From positions 69,015,957 through 69,079,956 of the forward strand of contig CM035808.1 of NCBI GenBank assembly GCA_020466095.1: a stretch of 64,000 nt of DNA, in the 5' to 3' direction. Positions 42,720 to 53,679 of this stretch are shown piece after piece. The first letter of the stretch is position 1, and each line of letters opens with the position of its first letter. The translations under genes and the position numbers were made by a program. The DNA is from Chlorops oryzae (taxonomy: Eukaryota > Arthropoda > Insecta > Diptera > Chloropidae). The notes under the pieces were generated by a model, which was not told the origin of the DNA, made no database searches, and was given only the letters and a program-made list of their open reading frames with translations.

Positions 42720-42996
42720 AGTCGAACCTTAATGCAAACTCCAAACAGATCAGAAACGCGCAGCAAGTTTACTAGAAAGAGCCAAAGAAAAATTAATGGA
42801 AATTTATGACAGTAAAACAAACGCTCAAACAATTGAAAAATATGACATGGTCTACCTTAAAAATAAAGCTGGCCACAATAAGACAGCATTTTTTAAGGTC
42901 CATATAAAGTGGTTGAAACAGACAGCATGGGTAACTGCACAATCGATACCAAATCAAAAGCAACAATTGTACATAAAAACAGATTTAAATTAGCTT
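42720..42996 (+). pseudogene. Gypsy D integrase C-terminus with GPY/F module
   Basis: Reads LLERAKEKLMEIYDSK, YDMVYLKNKAGHNKT, then one frame over GPYKVVETDSMGN and VHKNRFKLA before a stop. GPY/F domains in gypsy integrases contact chromatin and help multimerisation. A single frameshift lies at AFF/GPY (about 42893). Confidence 0.65.
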
Positions 42997-43471
42997 AAGA
43001 ATTTATTAAAAAAAAAAATAATAATATACAATAAAAAATTAAGTTTTTGTCAAAACATATTTCATAACGATCGAACACACACTATCGTACAATTAAATAA
43101 CATAAATATCAATTAATTTAACGAATTTTTCATTAACTTAATGGCCACAAGTATAAGGAATTAAATCCATGTAGCATATAAAATTCCATTAGTATAAATA
43201 TTCAAATCCATTTATCCCAAATATTTACTATAAGTACCTAAAATTTTACCATTAGCACATAAAACTACAACTAGGATCTGAAAATATCAAATAAATAAAG
43301 TAACTTAAAAAAAAATTTTTAAACAAACGATTTATTCTAGAACATATATTTACAATTGTCACTAGTAAATTGGAAAAAAAAATTTTTTTCTATCCTTAAA
43401 AAAAATTTAAAAAAAAAAAAAAGGGAGGTGTTGTGGATAAACGGTCACATATATCGCAGTGCGACAGTAAA

Positions 43472-44114
43472 AAAATCAGCTACATAAACACCTGAGCGTT
43501 TGAAAGGTTAGCACAGTAGAAGTTCACTCGTAGCTGGATTTTGAATTATTAGTCAAACTTTTCGTTTTATGGGCATTCCCATTTTTGGGGCGTTTTAAAC
43601 AACATGCCTTCTTCGTAATGCTTATATCTCGAAAAATATCGGAGATATCTCTTTTGAGTCTTCTGAGAAGTTGAAGTCCTTAAAGTGATCTACAATACAC
43701 TTTTCTACAAAAACTTTGTAACTTTTCATCTTCAGGCCTCAAATTTAAATATGATCAAGAAATTTGGGGTTTTTGCGTGGTTTTCTGCTTTTTTCTTGAA
43801 AATCATTGAAAATCAACCATAAAATGTTCTACAATAAGGTAAAAAGATTTTAAACACTACAAAGTTACAAAGTTTTTGTATACTGGTGTATTGTACATCA
43901 CTTTAAGGACTTCACATTCTCAGAATACACAAAAAAGATATCTCCAATATTTGTCGAGATATAAGCATTACGAAGAAGGCTAGTTGTTTAAAACGCCCCA
44001 AAAATGGGAGTGGCCATAAAACTAAAAGTTTGACTAATAATTCAAAATCCACCTAGGAGTGAACTTCTACTATGCTAACCTTTCAAAGGCTCAGGTGCTT
44101 ATGTAGCTGATTTT
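43472..44114. mobile_element. 643-bp foldback element with arms of about 300 bp
   Basis: The left arm runs AAAATCAGCTACATAA, GAAAGGTTAGCA, GTAGAAGTTCACTC, TTTGGGGCGTTTTAAA and CTTCTTCGTAATGC. The right arm is its reverse complement with scattered differences. Only a short spacer near 43800 separates them. No ORF. It lies in the LTR of gypsy D. Confidence 0.85.
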
Positions 44115-44509
44115 AAGAAAGTTGAAAATTGTGTTTCTGTGTATTTATTCAAGTAACATTTCCAACTGGCATAACTTTTTTGCTCTTTTCTGGCATTGAA
44201 AATAAGTCACACTGACACACTTTACCTTTATTATTCAAATCAGAACCCAACAACTGCTATTGTGCTAGTTGACATATGACACCAGTAGTGACGAAATCTA
44301 AGTGATCCTTTTCCATCGACACTATGTGTCAGCGATTGCAAAGACATCGATCCCTGACCATATGTAAAAATAGTATAAGTATTGATCGTTAGCTCTTAGA
44401 AAGACTTACATTTTACAGCTCTGAATCAAGGCGTACCACCCGCATAGGAATAAAACAAATAAGGCGTTCAACCAGCCTAAAAAGTAAAAATTTCAACCGA
44501 TGTCCCAAA

Positions 44510-44605
44510 GGACATTATAATAGGTCTTTCACTATTTCCATCGTCTAACTGAAAAGGGACTCCACCAACACCGTCGCTGGATGCATCACACTGAATATAG
44601 AAATG
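44510..44605 (-). pseudogene. Gypsy C RNase H, first part
   Basis: KHFYIQCDASSDGVGG and QLDDGNSERPII match the start of gypsy RNase H, including its first catalytic aspartate (CDAS). The rest is lost at the junction with gypsy D. Confidence 0.65.
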
Positions 44606-44739
44606 TTTTTTATACCCAGCGTAAGCGGGGTATATTAGTCTTGTGCGAATCTTGTAACAGGGAGAATTAAGCTCCGGAGATATAGACAAATATATATAAA
44701 AATGATCAGGATCAAAAACTGAATCGATTTAGACATGCC

Positions 44740-44803
44740 CGTCTGTCCGTCCGTCTGTCTGTCCGTCCGTCCGTCTGTCCGTCTGACCGTCTGTCCGTCC
44801 GCC
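44740..44803 (+). repeat. (GTCY)n microsatellite
   Basis: Units GTCT and GTCC alternate irregularly (GTCTGTCCGTCCGTCT and onward). This is the hallmark microsatellite of mini-me elements. The long open frame here (VCPSVCLSVRP) is an artefact of the repeat. Confidence 0.9.
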
Positions 44804-45084
44804 CGTGGTCGGATCTCCTCCGAAACGGCTAAACCAACGAAGTCCAAATTTGGCACACATGTATATCGGGGTCCGAGTATGATCCGAAATAAAAATGGGA
44901 GACAATCGCCTACTGCCACGCCCAAAAATGAATTTGTTGTGTTTTCAGTAAAATGCTTGTAACATGCGAACCACTCAACACATTCCATTGAAATTTGGTA
45001 CACTGGTGAACTACTTAAAGGGATATATCCTGGAGAAAAATGGACGCCGTCCTCTTCGAGCCACGCCCATAAATAAGCCCACAA

Positions 45085-45850
45085 ATAAGGGCTTATCGTA
45101 ACTTCTGAAGTAAAAAGCGTAGAAGCTTCAAAATCACATTATAGGTTGAACAAGGCGAATGAAAGTTTTAGGAACAAAAATTTATGTCGCACGCCCACTG
45201 CCACGCCCACAAATGGAGAATTTTCGTAACTTCCGAAGTAAAAGGCGTAGAAGCTTCAAATTCGCAACTAGGTTGACCAACCCGAATGAAAGGTGTAGGG
45301 GAAAAATTTATGTGGCCCGCCCACTGCCACGCCCACAAATGAAGATTTTTCGTAACTTCCGAAGTAAAAGGTGTAGAAGCTTCAAATTCGCAACATAGGT
45401 TGACCAAGGCGAATGAAAGGTGTAGGGAAAAATTTTATGTGAACCGCCCACTGCCACCCCCATAAATAAAGATTTTTCGTAAGTTCCGAGGTAAAAAGCG
45501 TAGAAGCTTCAAATTGACAACACCGGTTGACCAAGACAAATTAAAGGTGTAGGAATAAAAATTTATAAGGTCCGCCAACAGCCACGCCCACAAATAGAGA
45601 TTTTTCGTAACTTCGGAAGAAAAAGCCGTAGAAGCTTCAAATTCGCAAAAAAAGGTTCACCAAGGCGAATGAAAGGCGTACGAAAAAATTTATGTGGCCC
45701 GCCCACTGCCGCGCCCACAAATGAAGATTTTTCGTAACTTCCAAAGAAAAATGCGAAGAAGCTTCAAATCAGCAACTTAGGTTTACCAAGGCAAATAAGA
45801 TGTGCAGGAAATAATTTATGTGGCCCGCCCACTGCCACGCCCACAAATAG
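45085..45850 (+). repeat. Tandem array, six units of about 127 bp
   Basis: Each unit contains TTTTCGTAACTTCCGAAG, GTAGAAGCTTCAAAT, GGTTGACCAAGGCGAA and GCCCACTGCCACGCCC. Unit starts are near 45085, 45215, 45343, 45470, 45598 and 45725. Divergence between units is moderate. It extends the usual mini-me body. Confidence 0.85.
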
Positions 45851-45939
45851 AGAAGCAAAACATAGTGCGCTCATAATGTCGGGACGCTGGATATTTCAAA
45901 ATCGGGCTTGACCGACTTTAGCTTCCTTACTTGTTTAAT

Positions 45940-46700
45940 ATTGGGATTGACATGCACTGGTGCGCTTCTTAGTGCTTGCTTAAATCGTTCGTAGGCTATT
46001 TGGGCTTTTTCGTCAAGCTGGACTTATGATTCGGTCTTTCGGGAGACATGAGTGCAAGGGTGCTGCTATTGTTACCTAGTCCTGGATAAATCTTCGATAC
46101 CAGCCTGCCAATCCAAGGAATCTCCGGAGTTGTTTTGGAGATTTTGGTACCGGAAATTCTTTCACGGCCACAATTTTGCTCTCGTCTGTTTTAATGATGC
46201 CTTCTCCGACAACAAAACTTAAATATCTCAATTCTCGAAAACAAAATTTGCCTTTCCCGACATTGATGGTTAACTTTGCGTGGCGCATGCATTGGGCCAC
46301 TTTTTTGAGCACAGTTACGTGATTCTCAAAATTGGCTGAAAATACTAACATAAGAGGTTGTCCAGGTAAGCACACATTTTCCCTGAGCCTGGGTGATATA
46401 ACCTTATTTATCTGTCTGCACATTCTTTGCGCAGCGTTGCACAGCCCGAATGGCAAAACGGTATACTGATTGAGTGGGCATCCTGGGACAGTAAAAGCAG
46501 TCTTCTCCCGAGATTTTTTTTGAAAGGGTATTTTCCAAAAGGCTTTTTTCAGATCTATTGCTGATATATATTTTGTATCCTGAAAACGGCTTAGTATGCC
46601 GTCAATGTTTGGCGAAGAGTATGCAGCTTAAATTGTTCATTCATTGAGCTTGCGTGCGTCTAAACAAATCCTGTTACCAGGTTGTTGCACTTAAGTTTCA
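45940..46700 (-). pseudogene. Gypsy C reverse transcriptase
   Basis: Reads MPFGLCNAAQRMCR, then in a shifted frame AYLDNLL in place of the YLDDLL catalytic box, then LTINVGKGKFCF, KSPKQLRRFLGLAGWY, and RFKQALSSAPVHVNPN near 45970-45930. The second catalytic aspartate reads as Asn in addition to frameshifts. Confidence 0.65.
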
Positions 46701-47199
46701 GGTGAGCTCCAACTACTGTTAGATTCCTCGATTACTCCTAATGCTACCATGCGGTCTAATTCAGCATATAACAACCGTTTAATTACTGGCGATACCGGAT
46801 TGTGACTTTGTTTTATTGGCTCATCTTAGTTAGTGATTTCAATCACGTGTTCTTCCAGGAGTGCACTGAGTTTGACGAAAATTCTGGTTTTATCTGGTCA
46901 AATTGCTTTTGGACAGCTCGTGTTGCCTGATCACCATTATGGGTTCTTTACATTCTACTCTTTGTAAAGAATTTTGTAATTCCCCTATTGTAGGATTTTG
47001 GTCATGGCTTTTTCTCAATAACTCAAGTTAGAATGTGTACCAAAAATCTATCCTGAAGTACACGTCTTGCTCTAAAGCAGGGACAATATAAAAATTAAAA
47101 TTCCTTTGATTCGGTGTCCCATTGGACTGGGAGGGCTATAACGCTGGTTACTGGTGTTTTTTCCACCGTTGGAGATTTTTACATTTTCCGTTTTTATTT

Positions 47200-47700
47200 T
47201 ATATATTTAATTTTCTCGTCCCTTTACTAGATTCATTCCTAATTTTCCTATGCAGCTACTGGCTGCGCCTGAGTCTAATAATGCAGTGATTTTCATCCCA
47301 CCTACTTTTGTTTTAGCGAAGAGCCTTCGCCTTTGACGGTACAGACCGATTGCACTGTATTTTTTCTAAGTTTCCTCAAGATTTTATGCCGCTTTCTGAG
47401 TATTTTGATTTTTTGGAAGATTCTTTTTTTGAACTAAGAGTTTCAGAAAATGTTCCTTCCCTCGCTAGCTCATATTCTATTATTCGTTGGTGGAGTGATT
47501 TTGTTCCCTATTGGGTGGTTTTTCGGCTGTTGATTGAAAAGGACGGCTTAAAATTCTGTGTGTTCTGGAGTCTGCTCTAACTGGCTCGGGGTTCTGGTCA
47601 CCTCCGCCATTTGGTGGTTTAAAGAAATGTTGACCTATTTCCCTTATTAACACATGATGAGTCATCTTTACTGCACAAAAAACATTTCATTGCTTGAAAC
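47200..47700 (-). pseudogene. Gypsy C zinc knuckle and protease
   Basis: A frame reading KCFLCSKDDSSCVNK (about 47680-47640) looks like a C-x2-C...C knuckle. Further down, KITALLDSGAASSCIG (about 47300-47250) carries the D-S-G catalytic triad of retropepsins. Confidence 0.55.
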
Positions 47701-47964
47701 GAACTCTGGCAGGATTTTTCGCTGGTTTCGTTGTTTTTTCTGTAATAGTCCTTGTGAAGTTTTCGAATCTACTCCTTGACTCTTGTTATTATAGCTGCTC
47801 ATGGATTCTGGATGGCATACTTCTGCTTCAGAACTTGTTTTTGGCGCGACAGCACCAGCAGGTCCTTTCATCTCATCCCCTTATGTTTCGCTAACTTGTC
47901 TGGGTTTTGGCCTTGAGTCACGTAATACCTTTTCAGCCCTCTTACATTCAACTTTTCATTCTGA

Positions 47965-49060
47965 TTATGTTGAAAACTTGCTTGAAAACAGTACAGTAGC
48001 TAGCTGTCCTTTCAAATTATTTTTTATGATGCTAACTAAATCTGCTTCTGCAACTCTGTTTTGCAATCTGAAGGTAATATTATGCACTTCAGTGTAGAAA
48101 TCCTCAGAAGCTTCGCCGATCTGCTGCTTTCGCTCTACAAGTTCCCTTATAATTTCAAGGTCTGTCTGTGTGGACTTGTAGTGGCTGAGGAGTTCTCGCC
48201 TAACGTCCTCATAATCAAAATCTAGGTTATTCTTATTATCTTTCATTAATTGCCAACACCATTTTTCATCATTATCTTTAAGTAGGGAGTGGAAATCATT
48301 AAAAAGTTTACAAAGGGGAATTCCTCGCGTTTCAACTAATCGTTCTACTCGGAATAAAAAACTTTATACCTTCATCTCTTTATTCGTTCCGTCAAATTTG
48401 ACATGCTTCTGATTCGAATCTACTTTACTAAATCTACTAATTTCCGTGTTTGTCAATGTTTTTATTAAGCCTTAAGTGAGATGCCTGGTTCAGAAAGGCT
48501 CTACATTGAGCTGGGGAGCATTTATCGGGGCTGATTTTCTGATAGGTGTGGACTGGGGTCTTGGCTCTATTTGCATACTTCGGTTTTCTATCAGTACTAA
48601 CTTCCCTTGGACGTTTCGGAGTTTCTGCATGCATCTCGCGGTTTTGGGTATTTAAAATTTGTACGAGGTCGCTTATTTGATGCTGTATATTTACGAGGTT
48701 ACTAATAGAATCAGGACTATCATAACTGCTATTTGGCTGCCTTTCAGTTTGAATGTTGTTTCCACCTATGAGCAGTCCGTCTAGCTGCTCCCTCAGAGAA
48801 CTCTCTGCCCTTTCTTGCGCCTCGGTATCAGACATGCTGAAGAGTTGGTCTATGTTTGAAGAAAAACTGGGTGAATCTATGTGTTTAAAATCTTGGTCAG
48901 GGAAATTATTCGATCCTGATGGTTTGTCTATTTCAAGACACCTGTCATCTACAATAGGTAAACCTAAGTGTTTGCGCTGATTTCTAGTAAGCCTCTGATT
49001 TTTAGAAGGTATACAATTTGGTCTTTCCATTAACAGGAGAAAAGATATCCTGTTTGTCAA
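47965..49060 (-). pseudogene. Gypsy C gag
   Basis: Two open blocks: an N-terminal one starting at MTNRISFLLLM or MERPNCIPSK and ending LNKNIDKHGN (49060-48437), rich in Ser, Asn and Gln, and a second reading YEDVRRELLSHYKST, ELVERKQQIGEASEDFY and DLVSIIKNNLKGQL (48246-47965), the conserved capsid-like region of gypsy gag. They are separated by frameshifts. Confidence 0.6.
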
Positions 49061-49449
49061 GTTTTTCCTTTTCTTCTCTCCTTTTTTCTTCTTTCTTTTA
49101 TATATATACTAGCCTTCGCGCCAGCTTCGTACGACCCGCGCTCGTTGCCTCTCCCGGTACAGCTTGATATTTGGCAAAAGAAGTAAAAGTGATAAAGTAG
49201 TATGTTTTTAAATACTCTAGGTTTTTATTCATTCTTTGTGTGAAATTTAAAAAAAAAAATTTTGCGAATTTCGCGAATTATGTCCATGGTCGTAAACTAC
49301 ATTTTTTGCCGCGCGTTCCTGCGTCTCATGGCTCAGTTACTCTTGACTTAACTTTACTTAAGAATTTAAGATTGAAATTGAAGTAACTTCTTTAATACAA
49401 CGTTTAAATTCAGTGCTCTACGGTAAACAATATTTTTCGTTTGACTATC

Positions 49450-51720
49450 TTTAGCGTAAATATATAATACTTGTGGTTTGCCAACACGTGAACAGGCAAC
49501 ATACAATTGTCCATGTGAAAAAACTGGATATTCCAAGTTTATTCAACATATTTCCATTGATTGGCCTTGAGATTTGTTACTTGTTATTACAAATGCGAGA
49601 CGAATTGGAAATTGCAATCGCTTGAAACTAAATGGCATATCTGTTGGAATCAATGGGATTCGTGGAATCAGTACGTTTTCACCTTTGAATTTTCCTTTCA
49701 ATATAGTGGCTTCAATAACATTTGGCATCAATTTTTTAACGGCTAATCGGGTTCCATTGCAAAGTTTCGGTTGACTTACGTTTCGAAGGCTTATAATTGG
49801 AACACCTATTTTTAGTCGCAAATTGTGTGGTGGCAATCCAGGAACGTCTAATGAATTAAAAAATTTAGTTGTATAATGAACGACGTCATCGTCATTTGTA
49901 ACTGTGTCGATTGACTTGTAGGAAACCACATCACCTGCAAAATATAGATCAAATTTATTAATGAAAACAAAAAGATTAAATTTTGATATCTTTTGAAATA
50001 CCTGGTATTTTACTTTGAATTGTCCAATTTAGTTCGGTAACATCTTTATTTGTTCCTGATAATATAGCTCGTTCGCTCAGCCATACATGGTTCATGTAGT
50101 TACGAATGATGTTCGGGAACACGCTTTGAATTAATTCATCTTTATCTATGGTAATGCGACAGATATTTTTAGGAAAAGTTATCATACCAGTTGAAGCATC
50201 AACTGGCATTGTACCATTTCCGATATCTAACAATTGTTTAGAAAATTCAGCAGCAGATGGATCATTTTGCAGTTGAATTCTAACGTTTGTTGTTAGACGC
50301 AACACTTTTACGTTTCTCCACAATGGTGATAGTTTCAGACACGCATTGAGTTCATCTGCTGGCGTCGATCGAGGAATGACTGGCAAAGTTTGTCTGAAAT
50401 CACCAGCTATCAATATCAATGCACCACCAAACAGATTATTTGTCTTTCGAATATTTCTCATTGTAGTTTCCAATGCTTGCAACGATTTTTTGTGTGCCAT
50501 GGTGCATTCGTCCCATGTGATGATTTCGCATTAGTGCAAAACATTTCCCATTCCAGATCTTTTCATCATGCCACATGTTGGATATTCAATCATATGAACG
50601 TTTAATGGCAATTTCAATGCGGAGTAAGCGGTTCGACCACCATCCAATAAAGTTGCAGTTATTCCGGAGGAAGCAAGTGCTAACGCAATTTTTTTTTTGT
50701 GATCGTATTTTTGCCAGTAGTAAAGACATTAAAAATGTCTTTCCAGTACCACCTGGTGCATCCAAAAAATAAAAGTCTCCAATCTTATTTTCAACAGCAT
50801 CCATGATGTCATCATATGAACGTTTTTGATGAGCATTCAATTTTAGCAAATTCTCTTTAACATCTTCCTTCAAAACAATTATATCAAATTGTCTTTCACG
50901 ACAAATTTCCTGTTCAAAGACATCATGCATACTTCTGTTTGGTGCAATCAAACCACACTCCTCTAAAGTATTATTTGCGATCATTAAACAAATATCTTCG
51001 ACTTTAATTAATGATTGATTATACATATCTAATGTATACTCCAATTCTGTATTTGATCTCAAACGACGCATCTCATTTAATATGTCTTCAGTCATATAAT
51101 CGCGATATTTATTCTATAAATCAATAGGATCGGCTGGATAACATGTCGCGATTATTATTGCAAATAAATGTCTTATTTGATATGGCGAACATGTATTTGA
51201 AGCATCAATCATTGTATCATGCCACTGCGAATCATTTTCAATCAACCAAGTTTATGGCAGGCACTACAATAATTTGAACATATCTCTCCGTCAACTGTTC
51301 GCAAATCTTCGAATGAAGTTGGCCACGTACGTTAACCAATAATAATCGCAAATACAAACATTCATCGTTTTTGGGATGAATTGTATAAATTCATCCCAAC
51401 GCATCGCTTTTTCTTATGCCTGAATGACCTTGCACTTTCTCTCCTCGTAAGCGTCGTTGAAACGTTTTATTTTGTTGCCAAGTGTAATACTGTGGAATTT
51501 CACTGTACAGTAATGTTTTTGCTAAAAAAATCAGTTTGACATAACTTAAAAAACACCGTTAATGTTGGGTCTGACGGAGCATCAACTCTTTCCCTTGCAT
51601 TTTCCGAAGTAAAATAAACACTTTGTCCATTTTCAGGATGCACAGCCAAATGTTGAACCATTAGATGTCGTTCATGAATGGGAAATGAAAATATTCGCCA
51701 CAATGCTTCATTGGTGCTTA
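49450..51720 (-). pseudogene. Helitron Pif1-like helicase region
   Basis: After the mariner the ORF resumes with STNEALWRIFSFPIHER (51710-51650). Helicase motifs are LDAPGGTGKTFLMS (Walker A), LILIAGDFRQTLPVIP (motif III), VLRLTTNVR, and the late motifs AFVITSNKSQGQS and GQLYVACSRV (about 49520-49450). Frameshifts occur near 50700 and 50580 (the segment containing MKRSGMGNVL carries one stop). It would unwind DNA 5' to 3' during rolling-circle transposition. Confidence 0.8.
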
Positions 51721-51799
51721 TATTAGGTGTAGTAAAAAGAAATCCATTATTTTTGCATTAAATTGAGGGCTTTATTTAAGATAGTTAGAATGACCCGAT

Positions 51800-52825
51800 T
51801 TAGGTCAAATATGCGCCGTTTTGTTCGATAACTTGTTGCCATTTAAAAGGTAATTTCATTATGCCTCTCTCATAGAAGCCCTCGTTCCTATTAGCAAAAA
51901 ATTGAGACAGTCGAATTTCAGAAGCCTCTCTTGAAGCGAATGTTTCACCAGCAAAATTGTTCGCCATGGACAGGAACAGATGGTAATCACTTGGTGCCAG
52001 GTCCGGACTATAAAGTGGATGCAGAAGAACCTCCCAACCAAACTCCCGGAGCTTCTGGCGAGTCACTATCGATGTGTGTGGCCTGGCGTTGTCCTGATGG
52101 AACACAATTCCTCTCCTATTGGCCAAAGCTGGCCGCTTATGGGCGATTGCTTCCTTCAGACGGTCCAATTGTTGATAGTAGAGTTCCGAGTTAAGAGTTT
52201 TGCCGTATGGGAGCAGCTCATAGTAGATAATTCCCTGCCAATCCCACCAAACACACAGCAAAACCTTCCTGGCCGTCAATCCTGGCTTGGCCACCGTTTC
52301 CGCCGGTTCACCGTGTTTCGACCACGACCGTTTTCGCTTGACGTTGTCGTAAGTGACCCACTTTTCATCACCAGTCACCAACCGCTTCAGAAATGGGTCG
52401 ATTTTGTTGCGGTTCAGCAGCGATTCGCAGATGGAAATTCGGTCTATGAGGTTTTTTTGCGTTAACTCGTGTGGCACCCATACATTGAGCTTCTTTGTGT
52501 ATCCAGCCTTATTCAAATGGTTCCAAACGGTTTTTTGTGCAATCTTTAGCTCTTTTGCAATCGAAACAGTGCTAACATGACGGTCGGACTCGATAATTTC
52601 CATGATTTTATCGACATTTTCGACAATTGGCCTTCCAGTGCGTGGTGCATCCTTGACATCGAAGTTACCGGAACGGAATCGACGAAACCAAAATTGCGCA
52701 TGATTGGCTGTTACAGTATCAGGTCCATAAACGCTATTCACATTTTCAGCCGCCTGGCTTGCGTTTTCTCCCTTATCGAAGAAAAACTGTAAAATGTAGC
52801 GAATTTTCTCTTTGCTGATGTCCAT
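51800..52825 (-). CDS. Mariner transposase, intact 341-residue ORF
   Basis: The start chosen is MDISKEKIRYIL (52825), where family members begin; the frame is open 12 codons further upstream. Two helix-turn-helix units (ENASQAAENVNSVYG, STVSIAKELKIAQKTVW) and the linker WVPHELTQKN precede the DD34D catalytic triad: VTGDEKW, FHQDNARPH and LAPSDYHLF. It ends FKWQQVIEQNGAYLT. The sequence is closer to the Hsmar1/SETMAR-type and Mos1-type mariners than to Himar1. All catalytic residues are present, and one change (LLHPLYSPD, where relatives have LPHPPYSPD) lies next to the third aspartate. Its own 5' UTR is displaced from the 5' terminal repeat by the gag segment, which may separate promoter and ORF. 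Confidence 0.9.
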   Translation of the reverse strand: MDISKEKIRYILQFFFDKGENASQAAENVNSVYGPDTVTANHAQFWFRRFRSGNFDVKDAPRTGRPIVENVDKIMEIIESDRHVSTVSIAKELKIAQKTVWNHLNKAGYTKKLNVWVPHELTQKNLIDRISICESLLNRNKIDPFLKRLVTGDEKWVTYDNVKRKRSWSKHGEPAETVAKPGLTARKVLLCVWWDWQGIIYYELLPYGKTLNSELYYQQLDRLKEAIAHKRPALANRRGIVFHQDNARPHTSIVTRQKLREFGWEVLLHPLYSPDLAPSDYHLFLSMANNFAGETFASREASEIRLSQFFANRNEGFYERGIMKLPFKWQQVIEQNGAYLT

Positions 52826-52988
52826 CTTTGACAAGCTCTCAAACAAAACTGAATCAATCAATCAAAAAAGTGTCAAAAAAGCTTTTTTAGTAGGAACTGT
52901 CATATTTTTAATGCCCCCTAGCGGAACACGATCGGACTTATACAACGCGAGATGCAGATAAATAACGCCATCTATTGGAAAAATAATA

Positions 52989-53652
52989 AATTTTTCTAGC
53001 TTCTTACATTTTCTGGGGCAGAGGATGGCCTTTTTACGCTGTTTATTTGGGCATTACAGTCTGTTGGCCAAGACTGGGCCGTGTGGAGTTTCTCGAGCTT
53101 TGTTGCTGTTGCGTACAATATCGAGAAATGTGTCGCATTCCTTGACACTTGAAGCACTGTATATTATTTGCATCAGTATTGTTTGCCGTATTTTGCAAGT
53201 TTTTGTTCATTCGTTGTGGTAGCTGTTGTTCCCCTCTCAGCCGCCCATTTCCTTGGAAAAAGAAATTGTTAGTGTTGTGTCCTCTTTCTTGCCAGCGTTC
53301 GCAAAAAAGTTAGCTTAGCTTTTTTCTACAGTCTTCAGCGCTATGTCCTATACGAGAACAATATATACATCCAGTGATGGTCTTGAGGGCTTTGTACTTA
53401 TCTGTCTTTTTCTTTGAATATTGTTTTTGGGCCAGTCTGGTCCTTCTACGTGACCGTATATACCGCAAGACCTGCATAACGCTGTGTTTCTTTTTTAAAG
53501 ACAGACGTCCCATACATGAACGATTTCTTTACAAAGTGAGAATTCTATTTCTTGGTGCATAAGTACAACGCTTAGTGCATTCCTGTTAGATGTAAATGTT
53601 TGAGAAGCATTTGGAGCTTTTCTTCTCAACAATTCTTTCAACTTCTGCGCTG
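52989..53652 (-). repeat. 664-bp internal gypsy gag segment duplicated from 9187-9850
   Basis: Nearly base-identical to 9187-9850 (same length, offset constant), with only a few differences such as TTAGCTTAGC for TTATCTTAGC and CCTTCTACG for CCTTCCACG. It includes the CCHC knuckle CIYCSRIGHSAEDC. No LTR or target duplication. It starts within the mariner 5' UTR and ends with a 2-bp overlap (TG) at the mariner terminal repeat. Confidence 0.93.
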
Positions 53653-53679
53653 GATTTCTTTTTACTACACCTAATATAT

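Larger units (their letters stand above)
42700..44476 (+). mobile_element. Gypsy element D, 3' end with LTR
   Basis: The integrase C-terminus (42720-42995) is followed by a 3' UTR, a purine tract A12GGGAGG at 43411-43428 and an LTR beginning TGTTGTGG at 43429. The LTR is split by a 643-bp foldback (43472-44114) and continues with a TATA-like AGTATAAGT (about 44370) and AATAAA (about 44450). The end is placed where gypsy C RNase H sequence starts. Confidence 0.65.
44606..45936 (+). mobile_element. Mini-me/DINE-1-like element with microsatellite and tandem array
   Basis: The left end TTTTTTATACCCAGCG and right end GCTTCCTTACTTGTTT are the conserved termini of dipteran mini-me/DINE-1-type elements. 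Inside are TCTTGTGCGAATCTTG, a TGATCAGGATCAA core, (GTCY)n and a 6-unit tandem array. It interrupts gypsy C between RT and RNase H. Such elements are non-autonomous, thought to be mobilised by Helitron/Helentron proteins. Confidence 0.75.
44477..49060 (-). mobile_element. Gypsy element C (Mdg3/blastopia-like), split by a mini-me insertion
   Basis: Minus-strand order is gag (49060-47965), knuckle (about 47650), protease (47340-47220), RT (46700-45940), mini-me insertion, RNase H start (44605-44510). Removing the insertion gives HVNPNIKHFYIQCDASSDG in frame. Many frameshifts occur. The 5' leader is cut by the Helitron at 49109 and the 3' part by gypsy D. Confidence 0.7.
51723..53674 (-). mobile_element. 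Mariner (cecropia/mauritiana-side) with gag filler inside
   Basis: Terminal inverted repeats TTAGGTGTAGTAAAAAG identical over 24 bases lie at 51723-51746 and 53674-53651, with TA at 51721-51722 and 53675-53676. Joining the flanks with one TA gives GRYI-STNEALW, an unbroken Helitron frame. Without the 52989-53650 segment the element is about 1290 bp, a normal mariner length. Confidence 0.9.

Noticed and set aside
44735..44962. Open frame rich in VCPSVCLSVRPS on the plus strand
   Set aside because: It is a translation of the (GTCY)n microsatellite inside a mini-me element, not a protein gene.
51931..52465. Plus-strand open frames of 87 and 161 codons
   Set aside because: Antisense of the intact mariner transposase.
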